The notes below the pieces were generated by a model. The model searched no databases, was not told the DNA's origin, and saw only the letters and a list, made by a program, of their open reading frames with translations. A DNA stretch of 64,000 nt. It comes from Vesta saturnalis. Taxonomy: Eukaryota; Arthropoda; Insecta; Coleoptera; Lampyridae. This document shows positions 1 to 11,564 of this stretch, one piece after another (position 1 is the stretch's first letter; the number at the start of each line of letters is the position of its first letter). Location of the stretch: NCBI GenBank assembly GCA_036346205.1, contig JARFJB010000821.1, forward strand, positions 5,485,722 to 5,549,721, in the 5' to 3' direction. The position numbers and the translations under genes are program-made.

Positions 1-146
1 AGGGATTGTAAAACTATATTTAAAACGTCAAATAAGATGTGATACCATTTCTCCTGAACAGCAGTTAATTATAATTTTGCATTAAACACTTTTTGCTATT
101 TGCTACCAATAAAATTAATGTGTTTTTAGATATTTATCTCAAAATA

Positions 147-902
147 CAAGTATGCAAGTCCTGGCTTGGACATTTAACGTGGGCATAACAACTGTACACA
201 AAATTATTCATGAAACGTGTGCAGTGATATGGCACTATCTTAACCCAATTTATCTGAAATCCCCCTCTAGTGAAAAAGAATATCAGATGGCTTAATACGG
301 CATTGGGATATGCCCCATTGTTTAGGTGCCATCGATGGGAAGCATGTTAATATCCATGTGCCTTCACGTTCAGGATCCTTATTTTACAATTATAAACATA
401 ATTTTAGTATAATACTTTTGGCAGCTTGCGATAGTCAGTATCGATTCACCTTTGTTGATATTGGACCTTATGGTTTGCAAAGTGATGGTGGTGTTTTAAA
501 AAATAGTATTTTTGGAAAACGCTTAGAGGTAGGTACACTTAATATTCCTAAACCACGTCAGTTACCATTTAGTAATAGTGTATTACCACATTACTTTGTT
601 GCGGACGAAGCCTTTCCACTGAAGGAATATATAATGCAACCATATCCAGGAAAAAATTTATCCGACAAGCAACGCATTTTTAATTATCTTTAATCAAGAG
701 CTAGGCAAACTGTAGTGAACACATTTGGTATATTGGTCACCAGATGGAGGATGTTGATAATATTGTCAAGGCTGTTGTGGTTTTGCACAATTTTTATCAA
801 AAAGAAGTGTCGTCTACTTCAGACCTATATTGTCCTGTCGGATTTGTCGATTCCAACAGCAATGAAAATGGCGGCTGAGAGAGAAAGCACCTCTTCCATC
901 GG
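147..902 (+). pseudogene. PIF/Harbinger nuclease (HARBI1-like) pseudogene
   Basis: Decayed DDE nuclease of a PIF/Harbinger transposon. Three reading frames must be joined. The N-terminal part reads FNVGITTVHKII then IWHYLNPIYL (about 170-290). The core, from 310, carries GAIDGKH (first Asp), VDIGPYGLQSDGG (second Asp) and FVADEAFPL (third acidic position), in the usual order of the DDE_Tnp_4 domain. An in-frame TAA follows FNYL, after which SRARQT and NTFGILVTRWRML continue in the same frame. A frameshift then leads to NIVKAVVVLHNFY, the expected C-terminal helix. The breaks are one frameshift before 310, a nonsense codon near 691 and a frameshift near 745. A MADF gene of the same element type lies convergent at 1364-2216, the standard two-gene layout. 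Terminal inverted repeats were not located. Family assignment is firm; activity is excluded. Confidence 0.88.
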
Positions 903-1084
903 TAGGAAGAACTGGGGCCAATATTGCTCGTAAGGTGGTCTACAAAAATCGTGATATTTTGTGACTATTTTCTTTCTGAAAGTGGGCATGTTCCATGGCA
1001 ATATGAAATGATAAACAGTGGAAGGCTTTTTAATTAGCCAGTTTATTTTTTAATAACATAAGTATAAACTGTAGTAATATGCTT

Positions 1085-1350
1085 AAACTGTAGTTGTAGT
1101 CTGTAAATATTTAATTGTAACTTAGAAACTAGCAATTTTTTCAAACTTACGACTATAAATATTTAACTAAAACTGAGAAACTAGTAATAACATACACAAA
1201 CTTGACTATAAATATTTTATTGAAATTTAGAAACTAGTAATAATATGTACAAACTAACAATATAAAATAATATTTAATGGAAACTAATAATATGTACAAA
1301 CTTAACGATATAAAATATTTAATGGAAACTAATAATATGTACAAACTTTA
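1085..1350. repeat. Degenerate ~50 bp tandem repeat between the two Harbinger genes
   Basis: About five imperfect copies start near 1099, 1152, 1205, 1259 and 1309. The shared elements are CTATAAATATTTAA, then GAAACTAGTAATA, then ATATGTACAAACTTA. The array sits in the intergenic part of the Harbinger element, between the 3' ends of its two convergent genes. It is AT-rich and non-coding. Copy number is counted by eye. Confidence 0.65.
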
Positions 1351-1363
1351 GACTAAACATAAA

Positions 1364-2216
1364 TTACAAATCTTCTAATACTCTTAATAAATTACACTTT
1401 GTCTCCTTTGCCTCATTCTCGGGTATTTCACATAGACAGTACACATACTCCACAAAAGAATGATTCTGGTTTTGAACAGCACTGTTCTTTTCAATAGCAG
1501 TCACAATCTGCTTGGCTGATTCAAGCGCAGCTGCTATTTCTGTTTTTTTTTGTGGATGCAGTGCTCGCTAAGCATTAAAATTATAAAGTTAACTGTGCAT
1601 GCAAAAATTACCCTTTTTTTCTGCATGGGGTGGTTTGAGAATGAGATATCACGGTCTCATCCAAGTCCACACCAGCATCTGCATGTACATTGTTTATTGT
1701 CTGCCCCCTCTGATGAGGAAGAGAGAATGGTATCTATCCTGAGGAAGAAGACGAGGTGGGGCGTGGAGTCGATTCCCTTTCGAGATTTTTTATCTTGGAG
1801 GTTGATGTATGTGTTCTGTAAAAATATACCACATAGGTAAACTGTCATACAATTTAAGAAAATTTACTTTCTCGGTCAAGTACATTTATTATAAAACATC
1901 ATCCTGTCATAATACACCCAATTAGTATTATCAGCTTCTGAACCTGAGGGCTTTAACCGTTTTTCATTTGTAAACCGATCCCTCAGGTTCTTTCATAGTC
2001 TCATACAAGCGCCCACTAAAACGCATTGAAAATATAAAAATGTAGGTACTTTACAAATTTATGTACCACTTAAGTTTGTAATTTCTGAAATTTCAAGCCA
2101 TGCTTGCTCTTTCTTCTTAGAATTTTTATAATCTCTGTGTCCAAGGTCATACAAAAACTCTTATTGTTGAAGCACGTCAATAAGCAGATTAGCACGTCGA
2201 CGTTTTCTGTGTAAAA
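1364..2216 (-). pseudogene. Harbinger second protein, MADF/Myb-like DNA-binding pseudogene with two introns
   Basis: The minus strand encodes a MADF-type DNA-binding protein in pieces. The first exon reads EFLYDLGHRDYKN and EQAWLEISEITNLS. A GT..AG intron of about 50 nt (2066 to 2017) follows. The second exon has KNLRDRFTNEKRLKPSGSE and ADNTNWVYYDRMMFYN, which is typical MADF. A serine/proline-rich stretch and NNVHADAGVDLDETV lie near 1650-1700. A likely second intron (1611 to 1568) precedes the C-terminal EIAAALESAKQIVTAIEK, ending at the TAA at 1364-1366. Damage includes a stop in the first MADF helix, a stop where Trp is expected just before KNLRDRF, and a frameshift in a run of nine A's near 1545. 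In PIF/Harbinger elements this protein cooperates with the nuclease. Intron positions are inferred from splice consensus and restored frame. Confidence 0.75.
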
Positions 2217-2230
2217 AGTACAAATTAAAT

Positions 2231-3043
2231 GTGAAATGTGGACAACACGTTACCTAAAACTTCCTCCGACTCTTGTTGCGTAATTTAATAATTTATAACC
2301 TTCGAGAATAAAAATGCTGCACGAGTTCTTAAACTACCTAAACGTAAACCACGAAATGCACGAACCGTAGTTCTTTTTGATTAGGTCATAGGGTGTCAAT
2401 TTTGTAAGCCCTGCTATTGGTTGAATGTCGAACGGCAGCGGCGAAAGTTAAAAGTTGGTTATGTTTGAACTGCAGGAACGTCCGTGGAAAAGTACTCCAA
2501 ACAGCAACGTCAACGTAGTTTATAAATAGGGCTATATAATTCGCTTGTTTTTAACCTAGAACGTCGAACAGTAACAGCAACGTCATGTTTATAAATCCAG
2601 CTTAAGTTGAAGTGTTGATTGAAGTCAGTGTTGGACATACGGACGTACTCACTTCTCTCTTATTTTTACTGATGATCAGCTTACGCATGTCTTTACTTAA
2701 AACACATGCAAACTGTATTGCCATCTTTATCATAAACATGTATTAAGCTTTAATGATTGTTTAAAGGAATGTGGTTCATTCATTCGGAAACCTATGACTA
2801 TATTGTTTCATTTCTTTCAAGTTTTTAAGTTAGCATCTAGATGTCTATGACCTGAAGTTTGAAACGTCTGTTTGACATAGATTATTTTTTTGTTTTTCCA
2901 GTGTTGCCTATTTTCGTAATGAACTTACTATAATAGAGGTTGCATAATTATCCTAAAAAAATTGTTATTAAAATTATTTCCTTTCTTTTAATTTCCATTT
3001 TGAAGTTTGGAAGGTCGTGTGGTGTTCCACACCAAATGTTTTT

Positions 3044-3047
<4 letters not shown>
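2231..3047. other. No recognised gene
   Basis: AT-rich sequence right of the Harbinger second gene. A short motif, GTCAACGTAGTTTATAAAT at about 2508 and GTCATGTTTATAAAT at about 2583, is repeated and may belong to the element's end. No supportable ORF or terminal repeat was found. Confidence 0.4.

Positions 3048-3126
<79 letters not shown>
3048..3126. repeat. (TA)n microsatellite
   Basis: Nearly pure alternating TA with a single break (ATATTATATA) near 3091. The poly-IleTyr reading frames crossing it are artefacts. Confidence 0.95.
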
Positions 3127-3128
<2 letters not shown>

Positions 3129-3789
3129 AATTTGCAGTTTTGTAGCAAAATAAAAGTAACATTTCGCAACTACTCACACTACACTGTGCCCTCGTAGGGA
3201 TACACTCAACATTAACGGAAATTAATCGCTCTACCTATGTGCGGATTGGAGTGCACTTTGTTGCGCAGCAATTACTAACTGGTAGACGCGAGCAATCGCG
3301 GACATATAGGATTTGGGAGAAATGTTTACAAGATTGCCTAATATAAATACTAATAGTCCAATTTACATCAATCTCTCGCTAACGGCAGATAATCGTATAC
3401 TTTACACAAAATCGCGTGTATTCACCAAGGAAGCAAGATAACATATTTATGGACACGTGAGGGCAAAATCTTAATGCGCAAAAGTGATCACAGCATATCT
3501 TATAAGCTCGGTCAATGACTTCAAAGATGTGAATTAATTATTCTTACTTGAAAATGTTTTCGTTTCTGTGGATAGGTTTAAATTAGGTGTCATTATGTAA
3601 TTATCTAGTTTTGTTTATTGTTACTTATTCAAAATTCTTACATTTATGAACAAAAATTGTGTTGTATGTTATAATCATTAATATTATATTTTCTTTTGTA
3701 ATTCCATAAAATATTCAATCACATGCGCCTCTTATCTCTCATCCTTTCAAGTGTAGTGTGTTTGCAAGGTTATCGTGTATTGTTAAATT

Positions 3790-4507
3790 GATTTCTATAA
3801 AATTGCTTGTCGTTCATTTTTAAATACAAGTTCAATGTTTTGTTAAGTAACTTTATAGATTTAAAGCAACAAATACTGGCGGCTAAGTATAACATCGTTG
3901 GAATAGCTGAAACATGGTTAAAGCCAGAAATTGAAAAATCTGCTGTTGTTATACAAGGCTGTAAGCTTGTGCGTAAAGATAGAATCACAAAACTTGGGGT
4001 GATGGTCTAGGGATTTATACCTCAAAGATACTCTCCGGTATACCGTTATCACAAATTTAGATGATGAAACGTTTGAGCAAATCTGGGTTAATATTTAATT
4101 CGATAACAAATCGTTAGTGATGGGTACTTTATAAAAGATTAGAGTACCATTCTTTGAACTTTATTGGTAAATTTGAAAACTGCTTTGCACAAATAATCCT
4201 GACCGTTACGGATGATTTGATTTGCGTCGGAGATTTTAATCTAGATTGTTTTTAATTTAAATAAATCCGCATACGTTAGATGTAATACAATGTTGTATGA
4301 GGTTGGTTAATACAAATAATTAAGGAACGTACCAGGATCACAGGAACCTCATCCACCCTACTTGGTCTCATAATTATCTCATCTCACGTAAAGGTCATCC
4401 AGTGCTGAGTAATCCCTGTACACCATATACAGGGTGCTGATCCGACTGCTCGGTAATAGCATTTTACATGTAAAATCACACTGATGCAATTTCCTGCTCC
4501 CCTAATT
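3790..4507 (+). pseudogene. LINE endonuclease domain, 5' part of an interrupted non-LTR retrotransposon
   Basis: Apurinic-endonuclease-like domain of a non-LTR retrotransposon. Visible motifs are FNVLLSNFIDLKQQI, then NIVGIAETWLKPEI (catalytic Glu region), a shifted frame with NLDDETFEQIWVNI, then LICVGDFNLDCF (the GDFN motif) and PTRITGTSSTLLGLII near the domain end. Several frameshifts and stops separate these. The reading is cut at about 4507 by a DD41D transposon and resumes at 6122 with the region before the reverse transcriptase, then again at 7945. The clade is not fixed; motifs fit the CR1/Jockey superclade. No 5' UTR or ORF1 was recognised upstream. Confidence 0.8.
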
Positions 4508-6121
4508 GGTTTAGAGTAAAAACATAAAGAGATCAAAGTTTTTCAGAATTAAAAATGATAAATGACCGATCAGTTTATATTCTCAAAATAGTCTTGACAA
4601 AAAAAAGAAGAAATAAATTAGTAATGATTAAAAAAAAACACAATTGCCATGATATTAAAACAAAATGTTACGTTATCAACAATTGTTGAAAAAATCTATT
4701 TCTGCAGTGGTTGTATTCCGGTAGTAGTGTACCTGAAGTTCACAACTTGTTTGCTGGTTTATATCCCGATTGGCCAATACCGGGTATTTCAACAATTCAG
4801 AACGTGATTTCAAACCAAGAAAAATATGGATCCGTTTTTAAACCGTGTAAGCCTTGTTTAAAGCGTACTTTTAGTGTAGCCGACGAAGAAGAGATTGTGC
4901 AAGATAATGTGAACGACATAAACGTTATTGTGGCGGCCGTTGCTAATCCCCGCATTAGTATTCGGCAAATTGGTAAGGATTTAAATTTGCACAATACAAC
5001 CGCCTTCAAAATTTTAAATAAGAACAAATTTAAATCGTACAAGTTCTCAAACCATCAGGAGATTTTTGAGCCAGACAGGTATTTGAGAATGGTTTTCTGC
5101 GAAACGGTAATGGAAATGGCCAATGTTCATCAACAATATTTGTTTTTCTGACGAATCGACCTTCACCATTAAGAGAGAGCCAAATGTGCAAAATTATCGC
5201 TATTGGGATACGGATAACCCTCATTTGATGATCGATAACCATTCCAATATCCACAGTCAGTCAACGTATGGTTAGGAATATACGGATCTAATATTATAGG
5301 CCCCTTCTTCATTGATGGACTCTTAAACGGCGGAAAATACATGAGTCGCTTCAAACGGAGATTGGCCCGGCCATAGATGCAGGAGAAAATGTGGTATGGT
5401 TTCAACAGGATGATTGTCCTGCGCATTTTACAAGAGACGTCACTGCTTATTTAAATGAATGCTATCAAAATACCTGGATTGGACGAGGCGGTCCGGTGAA
5501 TTGATCAGCTCGTTCACCAGATCTATCACCAAATGATTTTTTTTTGTGGGGTCATTTAAAATAAAAAATGTAAGGTGCTATAGACATGCAACCATCGAGA
5601 TTTTGAAAAACAAAATTTCCGAAGAATGCAACAATTTATCGAACCGACAACTTGCAAATGTTCGCAGACATTTTTATGATAGACTTGGTCAATGTTTAGC
5701 ATTTAATTTGATTTTATTAATAACTTATGTTAATGAATTCGTATTAATGTTTGGTTATTCTTCTCGTGATTCTCATTATTTCAAACCATTGCAGTATTAA
5801 TTATTAATGTATATCATTTTTATTGTTATTACTTATTGTTAAATTTTATTTGAAATAATTATTAATAAGTGTGAATTTATTTAATTCATTGTTAACTTGT
5901 CTTCTGTATTATTAAAAATGTAAAAACTTGGCAGTTGTTGATAACGTAACATTTTGTTTTAATATCATGGCAATTGTGTGTTTTTTTTTAATTATTACTA
6001 ATTTAATTCTTTGTTTTCTTTTTTCAAGCACTATTTTGAGAATAAAAAACTGATCTATCATACAGGATTTTTAATTCTGAAAATCTTTGATTTCTTATGT
6101 CTCAAACATTTACTCTAAATC
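4508..6121 (+). mobile_element. Tc1/mariner DD41D-type transposon with ~180 bp inverted repeats, inside a LINE
   Basis: Terminal inverted repeats occupy about 4508-4690 and 5936-6121. The left arm runs from GGTTTAGAGTAAA through TTTTCAGAATTAAAAATGAT to CAAAATGTTACGTTATCAAC. The right arm is its imperfect reverse complement in the same order. Between them lies a broken transposase. LINE coding sequence flanks both sides (endonuclease left, RT leader right), so the element inserted into that LINE. Exact termini and the TA duplication are blurred by decay. Confidence 0.82.
4690..5711 (+). pseudogene. DD41D mariner-like transposase pseudogene
   Basis: The N-terminal part (helix-turn-helix region) is open for 146 codons and includes PDWPIPGISTIQNVI and NPRISIRQIGKDLNLHNTT. 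A frameshift precedes CFSDESTFTI (first catalytic Asp). After a stop and another shift come IIGPFFIDGLLNGGKYM and WFQQDDCPAHFTRDV (second Asp), then ARSPDLSPNDFFLWGHL (third Asp). Counting from the Asp of QQD to the Asp of PND gives 41 intervening residues, the DD41D spacing. The same spacing and motifs recur at 16914-17992, so the window holds two members of this group. A clear start codon is not visible; the frame opens just inside the left inverted repeat. At least two frameshifts and two stops make it inactive. Confidence 0.82.
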
Positions 6122-6660
6122 ACGCAATGTAGAAATTCCATCTCATTTGAACAATCCCAATAAAATAAATGAAGCTTTCGTTTTTGATTCTAAAAATAGC
6201 AACAATAACGACCTAATACATTTTTACATGGAACACCTTATGTTCGATTTCAACAAGTTACTGATATTTATTTAATAAATATACTTTACAATCTAAAGCC
6301 GTGGATGAGGATGGGATAAGTGTGCATATGCTCTGGCTATGTTGTCCTTTTTTAATTCCGTGCGTCACTCGTATTATAAATGTATGCTTACATTCTAACT
6401 CTGTACCCGATGTATGGAAAGTCGCAAATGTAATTCCTATTATTAAAAATAGTAGTCCAATAAACTATAACGACCTGCGTCCTATCAGTACACTCTGTAC
6501 TGTCGAAGGTCTTAGAAAAGGGTGTAGCTAATCAAATGGTCGATCATATCAATAAAGATTTTATTTTCCCAAATACACAATTAGGTTTTAGAAAAGGATA
6601 CAGATGTGCAACTGCTTTGTTAAACCACAGATGTATACACACTACAGATAGCTAATCACA
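6122..6660 (+). pseudogene. LINE reverse transcriptase, N-terminal part (continuation of the LINE at 3790)
   Basis: The sequence resumes with SKSRNVEIPSHLNN and NKINEAF, then after a frameshift FQQVTDIYLINILYNLKAVD, GISVHMLWLCCPF and WKVANVIPIIKNSSPINYND, ending in LRPIST. It continues in another frame as NQMVDHINKDFIFPNTQLGF and RKGYRCATALLNH. These are the ordered blocks of a LINE RT fingers domain (the DGIS..L, WK.A.V.PI.K and LRPIS motifs). The reading is lost near 6660, where unrelated DNA begins. The RT resumes at about 8020. Confidence 0.8.
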
Positions 6661-7944
6661 CGTTAAAAATTGGCTACGGTGATTTGGATTTGAACGTCTG
6701 GCGAGTTAAATCCAAAGCAATAATACACCATTCTAAATACAGATGTCCTCTTGAAACTTAAAATATACCGACTTACAGAAATCTATAATGATCAACGCAC
6801 TTAATACGCGCACGGTAAAAATATCTAGTTGCCTCTGTTTATTGTTGAAATACTGTCCCTTAATACAATATCAACAAGGTACGTATGGTTATAAAAATAT
6901 TTGTTTATGGCTTTTTATGTGAAGTGTCAGAGATGGCAAGTATAGAATTATTAAGTTTACCGCCAATCGATATACAGGATTTGAGTTCTTTCATGCTAAT
7001 TAATATTAGAAGCACACAAATCTGTGATTCGTCACGTAATTCAACAGATTTTGCTCAAATGAGCAGAAAATAAAGAGTTTTTTTTAAAGCGAATTAAAAC
7101 GTATAAAAAGGTAATTTTATTCCGTTATTGTTCAAATATTATTTTTGGCAGGTCGGCGCCCCGGGTTACTCTAATGAAGCACCAAGTGGTACAAAGTTCG
7201 TGGTTTATCAGCATCGAGACATCGAGTAGCGATTTAACATATCCTCACGTATTAATTAGGCCAAATAAGAAATCGGTTATTCATTTTCATTAATTGTAAG
7301 CCTCTTTTCACACGTGCCGGATGAGATCTTCCAGTGTCGGATATTCGATTGCGAAGTGTATGAGCATAAATGAGCGCGGTTATACAAGTATCCGAAGTAG
7401 TGTACAAACAGAAATACGGCGCATATTCGTCGGAGGCCGGACTCGTGTGAAAAGAGCTAAATATATCTATTTACGCGTTTACTTTAATAACTAAATTGAT
7501 AAAATTTAGTTCATTTGAAGATACCCTTTTTAAAATATGCAAATGTACCTACCCTGCACTTCCAAGAAATCAGTGTCGGTCAGAAGATCACCATAAAAGT
7601 TTACGAGCTATATTTTTTATAATCCCTTACTTGTCAAAAATTGTATGTTTGCGGGTAATTAGGTATTATAGACCGCAGTGGAATGTAAATAGGTAACGAT
7701 ACGCAAAACATTTTTTTGCAAGGGATGAGAATGGTAGTTATAGATTGGAAGTTTATTAAGTTGGCTACTTTTTATTATGTAATATCTCCATATTTCCGGA
7801 AATATGATCTAGTAAATCTTAAGCTCAGTGCCACCAGAAAAACTGCCTCTTATATCTAGATTATGTAGGTCGCTTCGCTCTAAAATAAGTACAGAAACAA
7901 ACCTACACAAAGGATTAAAAAATTCAACCCACGTTGCCCTAGCT
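6661..7944. other. Non-LINE DNA separating two parts of the LINE reverse transcriptase
   Basis: About 1.28 kb with no similarity to the flanking RT reading. It contains one MITE-like unit (7299-7458) and otherwise AT-rich sequence without a supportable gene. It may be an insertion, or filler left by several events; no outer inverted repeats were recognised. Confidence 0.5.
7299..7458. repeat. 160 bp MITE-like inverted-repeat element
   Basis: The left end AGCCTCTTTTCACACGTGCC mirrors the right end, whose reverse complement is AGCTCTTTTCACACGAGTCC. The arms are about 22 bp. The interior is non-coding. Size and ends fit a miniature inverted-repeat DNA transposon; its autonomous partner is unknown. 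A clear target-site duplication was not identified. Confidence 0.7.
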
Positions 7945-9362
7945 ACAAGAGTGCATGTTACGTTACCCAATTTCCCTATATCATGAGCTATCTGTAGTGC
8001 ATATATATCTGCGGTTAAACATAGTTAATGACATCTTTGCAGCAACGGATGCAGGTAAATTATCAATTCTAGTATTGCTTAATATTTCGAAGGCCTTCGA
8101 CAATATTAGTCATGAAATGTTAGTGAGCATATTGTTAGTAATAATGAAAAGTCTGAGGCACTGTTTGTATCCATTGGGGTTCCTCAGGGATCAATATTCG
8201 GCCCCTTACTTTTTGTATTGTACTCATCCAATTTTTACAAATGCCTAAAGTATGTGAAGTTTCACCAATATGCAGGCGATACTCAATTACATTACGATTT
8301 CGATGAATGACGTATAACACAAGCGAAAGAGTGCTTAAACAGTGATATTTTCAGTCTAGTTAAACTGTCAGAGGTACACGGTTTTTACATTAACGCTTCA
8401 AAATCATCCGTGATGCTGTTCGGAAAAAGTAAGGCAAGGGACCGACATAAATATGCAGTACAAATTCGTATAAAGAAGTCCATATTATTTGTTCAAGAGC
8501 AAGTAAAAGATCTTGGAGTGGTAAGGGACTGTAATCTTAGATTTAAGGCACAAGTCTCAGAGATGATGAAAAAAGCATTTTTAAATTTAAAATTAACCTT
8601 TCAAAATCGACATAGCATTGGTCAAGGTTTAAAAGCATCCTGTGTGAGCCACTTGCCCTTTCGCAGTTTAATTATTGTGATGTTCTTTATGGACCTTGTT
8701 TAGATGCTATTGACAAACAAAGAATACAAAAAATTCAGAACTCCTGTCTACGTTTGATTTGTGTGTAAAGAAGTATAAACACATCTCACACAAATTAATG
8801 GAAATACGATGGTTAAACATGGAAAATAGAAGATTTGAACACTGTGCTACTTTGTACCATAAAATAATTACTGGCAAAATACCACCGTACCTCTATGAAA
8901 AAATAAAGTTCAGTGCTAACACCAGATTTTATTCTTAATCACCCGCCTCTACATAAAACCTCATATTCTGAACGCTCATTTAGTTACAATATCGTCAACC
9001 TATACAATTCACTGCAGACTACTGCAAAAACTGACTTCAAACCAGTTTAAAGAGTATATCCACCGTCTCGTACTTGAACGTCAAATGTTGGTCAAAATAA
9101 TGCTGAAAAAAATGGACTACTCACTCATTAGTTCACCAGTCACGCGTTCTAATTCTAATTCTTATTCGTCATTTATAGTAAAATTTCCATACACTGTGCC
9201 TACCATTATTAGATTTATGTAGATACATTTTCTCTTTTTTTATTTTCTAAAGTGTTGTCTTCCGTTCATAACTTTATATTGTAAAGAGAACGGATTAAGT
9301 GTAAGACCAGAAGTAGTGACGTATTTTAATAAAAGGCATTATTATTATTATTATTATTATAT
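7945..9362 (+). pseudogene. LINE reverse transcriptase C-terminal part and 3' end
   Basis: The RT palm reads VNDIFAATDAGKLSILVLLN, then ISKAFDNISHEML. A frameshift leads to VSIGVPQGSIFGPLLFVLY. The catalytic YADD box is YAGD here (8269-8280), a loss of the first metal-binding Asp of that pair. The thumb and connection regions continue as NSDIFSLVKLSEVHGFYINA, KSSVMLFGKSKARDRHKYAV and EQVKDLGVVRDCNLRF. After about 8700 only scattered C-terminal motifs remain (IQNSCLRLI, KEYIHRLVLERQ). The copy ends in an (ATT)n tail, a common LINE 3' terminus. It is the third piece of the LINE beginning at 3790. Confidence 0.8.
9337..9361. repeat. (ATT)n microsatellite, LINE 3' tail
   Basis: Eight ATT units directly at the 3' end of the LINE. 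Simple-repeat tails of this kind mark the 3' ends of several LINE clades, so it probably defines the end of the element. Confidence 0.85.
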
Positions 9363-10140
9363 TTCTAGCTTTCGCTCCGTGATTGGTGAGGTATCACCCA
9401 CACCAACCATGACTTACGACATATTCGCTTAAACGCGAGGGACAATGCCCACTGACGATGGGAGGTACGGTAGCCGTATCCCACTTGACTCCTTCCACCC
9501 AACGCCCGCTTCCTAGTTTCGACCTTATTCATACCAAATAACAATACATTCGCAATAAAATAAATAATTAGTCAAATTCGGCAGCATGTCATAATCGGTA
9601 AAATATGATCATCTTCAATCAGTATCATAATCAGAATTTCTACGTAAGTTATCCTAGCCTACGAGAAGAACTAATCTAACTAACCTAAATTCAATACCTA
9701 AATATATATACGCAATGCTACATAACTCTAATGACCAAAAACTAAAACAAACCGCTATCAAACAAATCAACTTAAACATAAGAAAACGTGAGGTGATGCA
9801 AGGCAAAACAACTAAACTAACATTATGGCAACTTTATATGAAATTCTCAGTCAATAAAAATAAAAATGTTCAACATAACCAAGCGCCCACCACACTATCA
9901 CATCACTCCGCAAGAATTCAATTATCAAGTCCTGCTCGGGCGTCTGACCGGTATCTCCCACAACATTTTGCTAGCGGTGGTCGGTACCGTTCCTAACCGC
10001 ACCTTCCACGCCCCTTTAATTAATCGTCTTTACGACAAGCAGTTGGCCTCTGCTGTAGGAAAATTCTTAGGCCGTCCCTACACACACAAAACAAAATAAA
10101 CACAAACCTTATTTCATATAAACTCCATACTAATCTAAAT
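9363..10140. repeat. Repeat-derived region; block shared with 25.6 kb
   Basis: Less AT-rich than its surroundings. The segment 10010-10086 (CGTCTTTACGACAAGCAG, then CTCTGCTGTAGG and CCGTCCCTACACA) recurs in shorter form at 25591-25646. Two overlapping short reading frames here (93 and 77 codons) have no recognisable domain, and the shared block is better explained as a dispersed repeat. The left part (9370-9530) has the look of retroelement 3' sequence but was not identified. Confidence 0.5.
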
Positions 10141-10523
10141 AAAATAATGCTGAATTCCGGTTAACAAAAACTAAAAAAAAAAAATGTTACCTAAGAGGCC
10201 CGCGGGCATATCTAAAAAGTTGTTAAATTAAGTTGCCTACAAAATACCCCTTTTTGAAGTAACTATATTTTGACGATTGTAATTTTTATTTTAGCTTTCA
10301 GAGGGATTGCAACTTTATGTAAAGGCTGCTCGGTGGAGAATATGTATTTATAGCAAAAAAGTTCTGGAGGTAATGGTTTCGCTTCCCGTTACCGTCTACA
10401 CTGTATGAGGTTTTTCAGAGGGTTTTCTTCATACAATATACGGTATGGTCATTGTATGAGGTCACCATGTGCGGCTGTTTACGCGAATGCTGGTAGTATC
10501 TTCTCTAAAACCTAACACTTCCA

Positions 10524-10750
10524 TCCGATCCTATCTTCACACCCAATCCCCATGGTGATGGCTGAAGGGAGCTCCTCTCCCTGGAAGGCATGAATACATG
10601 CCTTTTCCTTTTTTCCATAAAACTGATACTCTTCTGCGCAACACCTATCCTTAATCTCACCCATGGCCGTGGCTGAAGGAGAATCGCCTTTTCTTTGTCA
10701 GGGATAAAAATTTGCTTCCTTTGTCCATAAACTGAGACTCTTCTGACGAC
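10524..10750. repeat. Two-copy ~112 bp tandem duplication
   Basis: Two diverged tandem copies. The first spans about 10535-10635 (CCCATGGTGATGGCTGAAGG .. ATAAAACTGATACTCTTCTG). The second spans about 10655-10747 (CCCATGGCCGTGGCTGAAGG .. ATAAACTGAGACTCTTCTG). No coding content is recognised. Confidence 0.65.
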
Positions 10751-11168
10751 TGGGTCATTGCAATTTGGTGAACTGATTGTCACAAAAGTATTTCTATGTA
10801 AAATTCAAACAAACCTTAAATTCAATAGTGCCATTTTGTTTATGACTGTTAATTTATGTGAAGCCATCGTTCTTTCCCACGTATGTTTCACACTAAAATT
10901 TATTTAAATAACTATTTTCCACTAAATTTATTATCTGTATTACCAGCATATGGTGCGCAAGATAAGTGAAAGAGAAACAGATACTTTACATCCACGAACA
11001 AAGATATAAACAAGAATGGAAGACCGACACCTTCCGCCATCTTGGATTTTTTTTAACTGCCCTTCAACTACTTTTAATTGCTTTATTAATGTGTTTTTTT
11101 TCCAGAATGACATGGATTTTCCAAGGCATTAGGCTGATGAGTATATACTGTACATTGCAATTTGTTTT

Positions 11169-11505
11169 CGTATCTAAGGTCTTTTTGGCAGTGTGAACAT
11201 TAGAATTGAAAATGAATTGCATCTGTAGTTATGTTTCTACATCTAATTAGGTCCTTTCTGCAGAACCTGAAATAAGATCCTCGGTTAGCTCACCCGGTTT
11301 CATGTGGTTTCATCAATAGGAAACAAATCAACATCTACAATGTGCATTTTGAAGTTTATTTTTACGTCTAAGATCTTTTTAACAGAAGCTCATTTCGCGC
11401 TGAAATTAAATCTTGAAATAAAACCCTTTTTATATGTGTCTGCAGCCTGTTTCATTAAATTGGAAAAAGGATACATCTTGAAACAGGTTTCAACATCTAA
11501 GATTG
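11169..11505 (+). repeat. Left arm of a ~300 bp inverted repeat
   Basis: This arm and the reverse complement of 12990-13263 share ordered blocks: GAAAATGAATTGCATCTG, TCTAATWAGGTYCTTTC, ATGTGGTTTCATCAAT, GACAGAAGCTGATTTCGCGC (AACAGAAGCTCATTTCGCGC here) and AAATCTTGAAATAAA. The arms are separated by about 1.48 kb. It may be the ends of an unidentified foldback or long-TIR DNA element; nothing between the arms resembles a transposase. Confidence 0.72.
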
Positions 11506-11564
11506 TGAATCTCTCTAACTACCTCTTAAAGGATCAATCTGTCTCCTTTGGGTTATAAGTAAAT

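Noticed and set aside
2940..3197. Poly-IleTyr reading frames
   Set aside because: Caused by the (TA)n microsatellite at 3048-3126.
9715..10099. Two overlapping frames of 93 and 77 codons
   Set aside because: No domain recognised; part of the DNA is a repeat shared with 25.6 kb, including the apparent C-terminus.
10505..10783. 92-codon minus-strand frame
   Set aside because: It crosses a diverged ~112 bp tandem duplication, which explains its internal repetition; no known domain.
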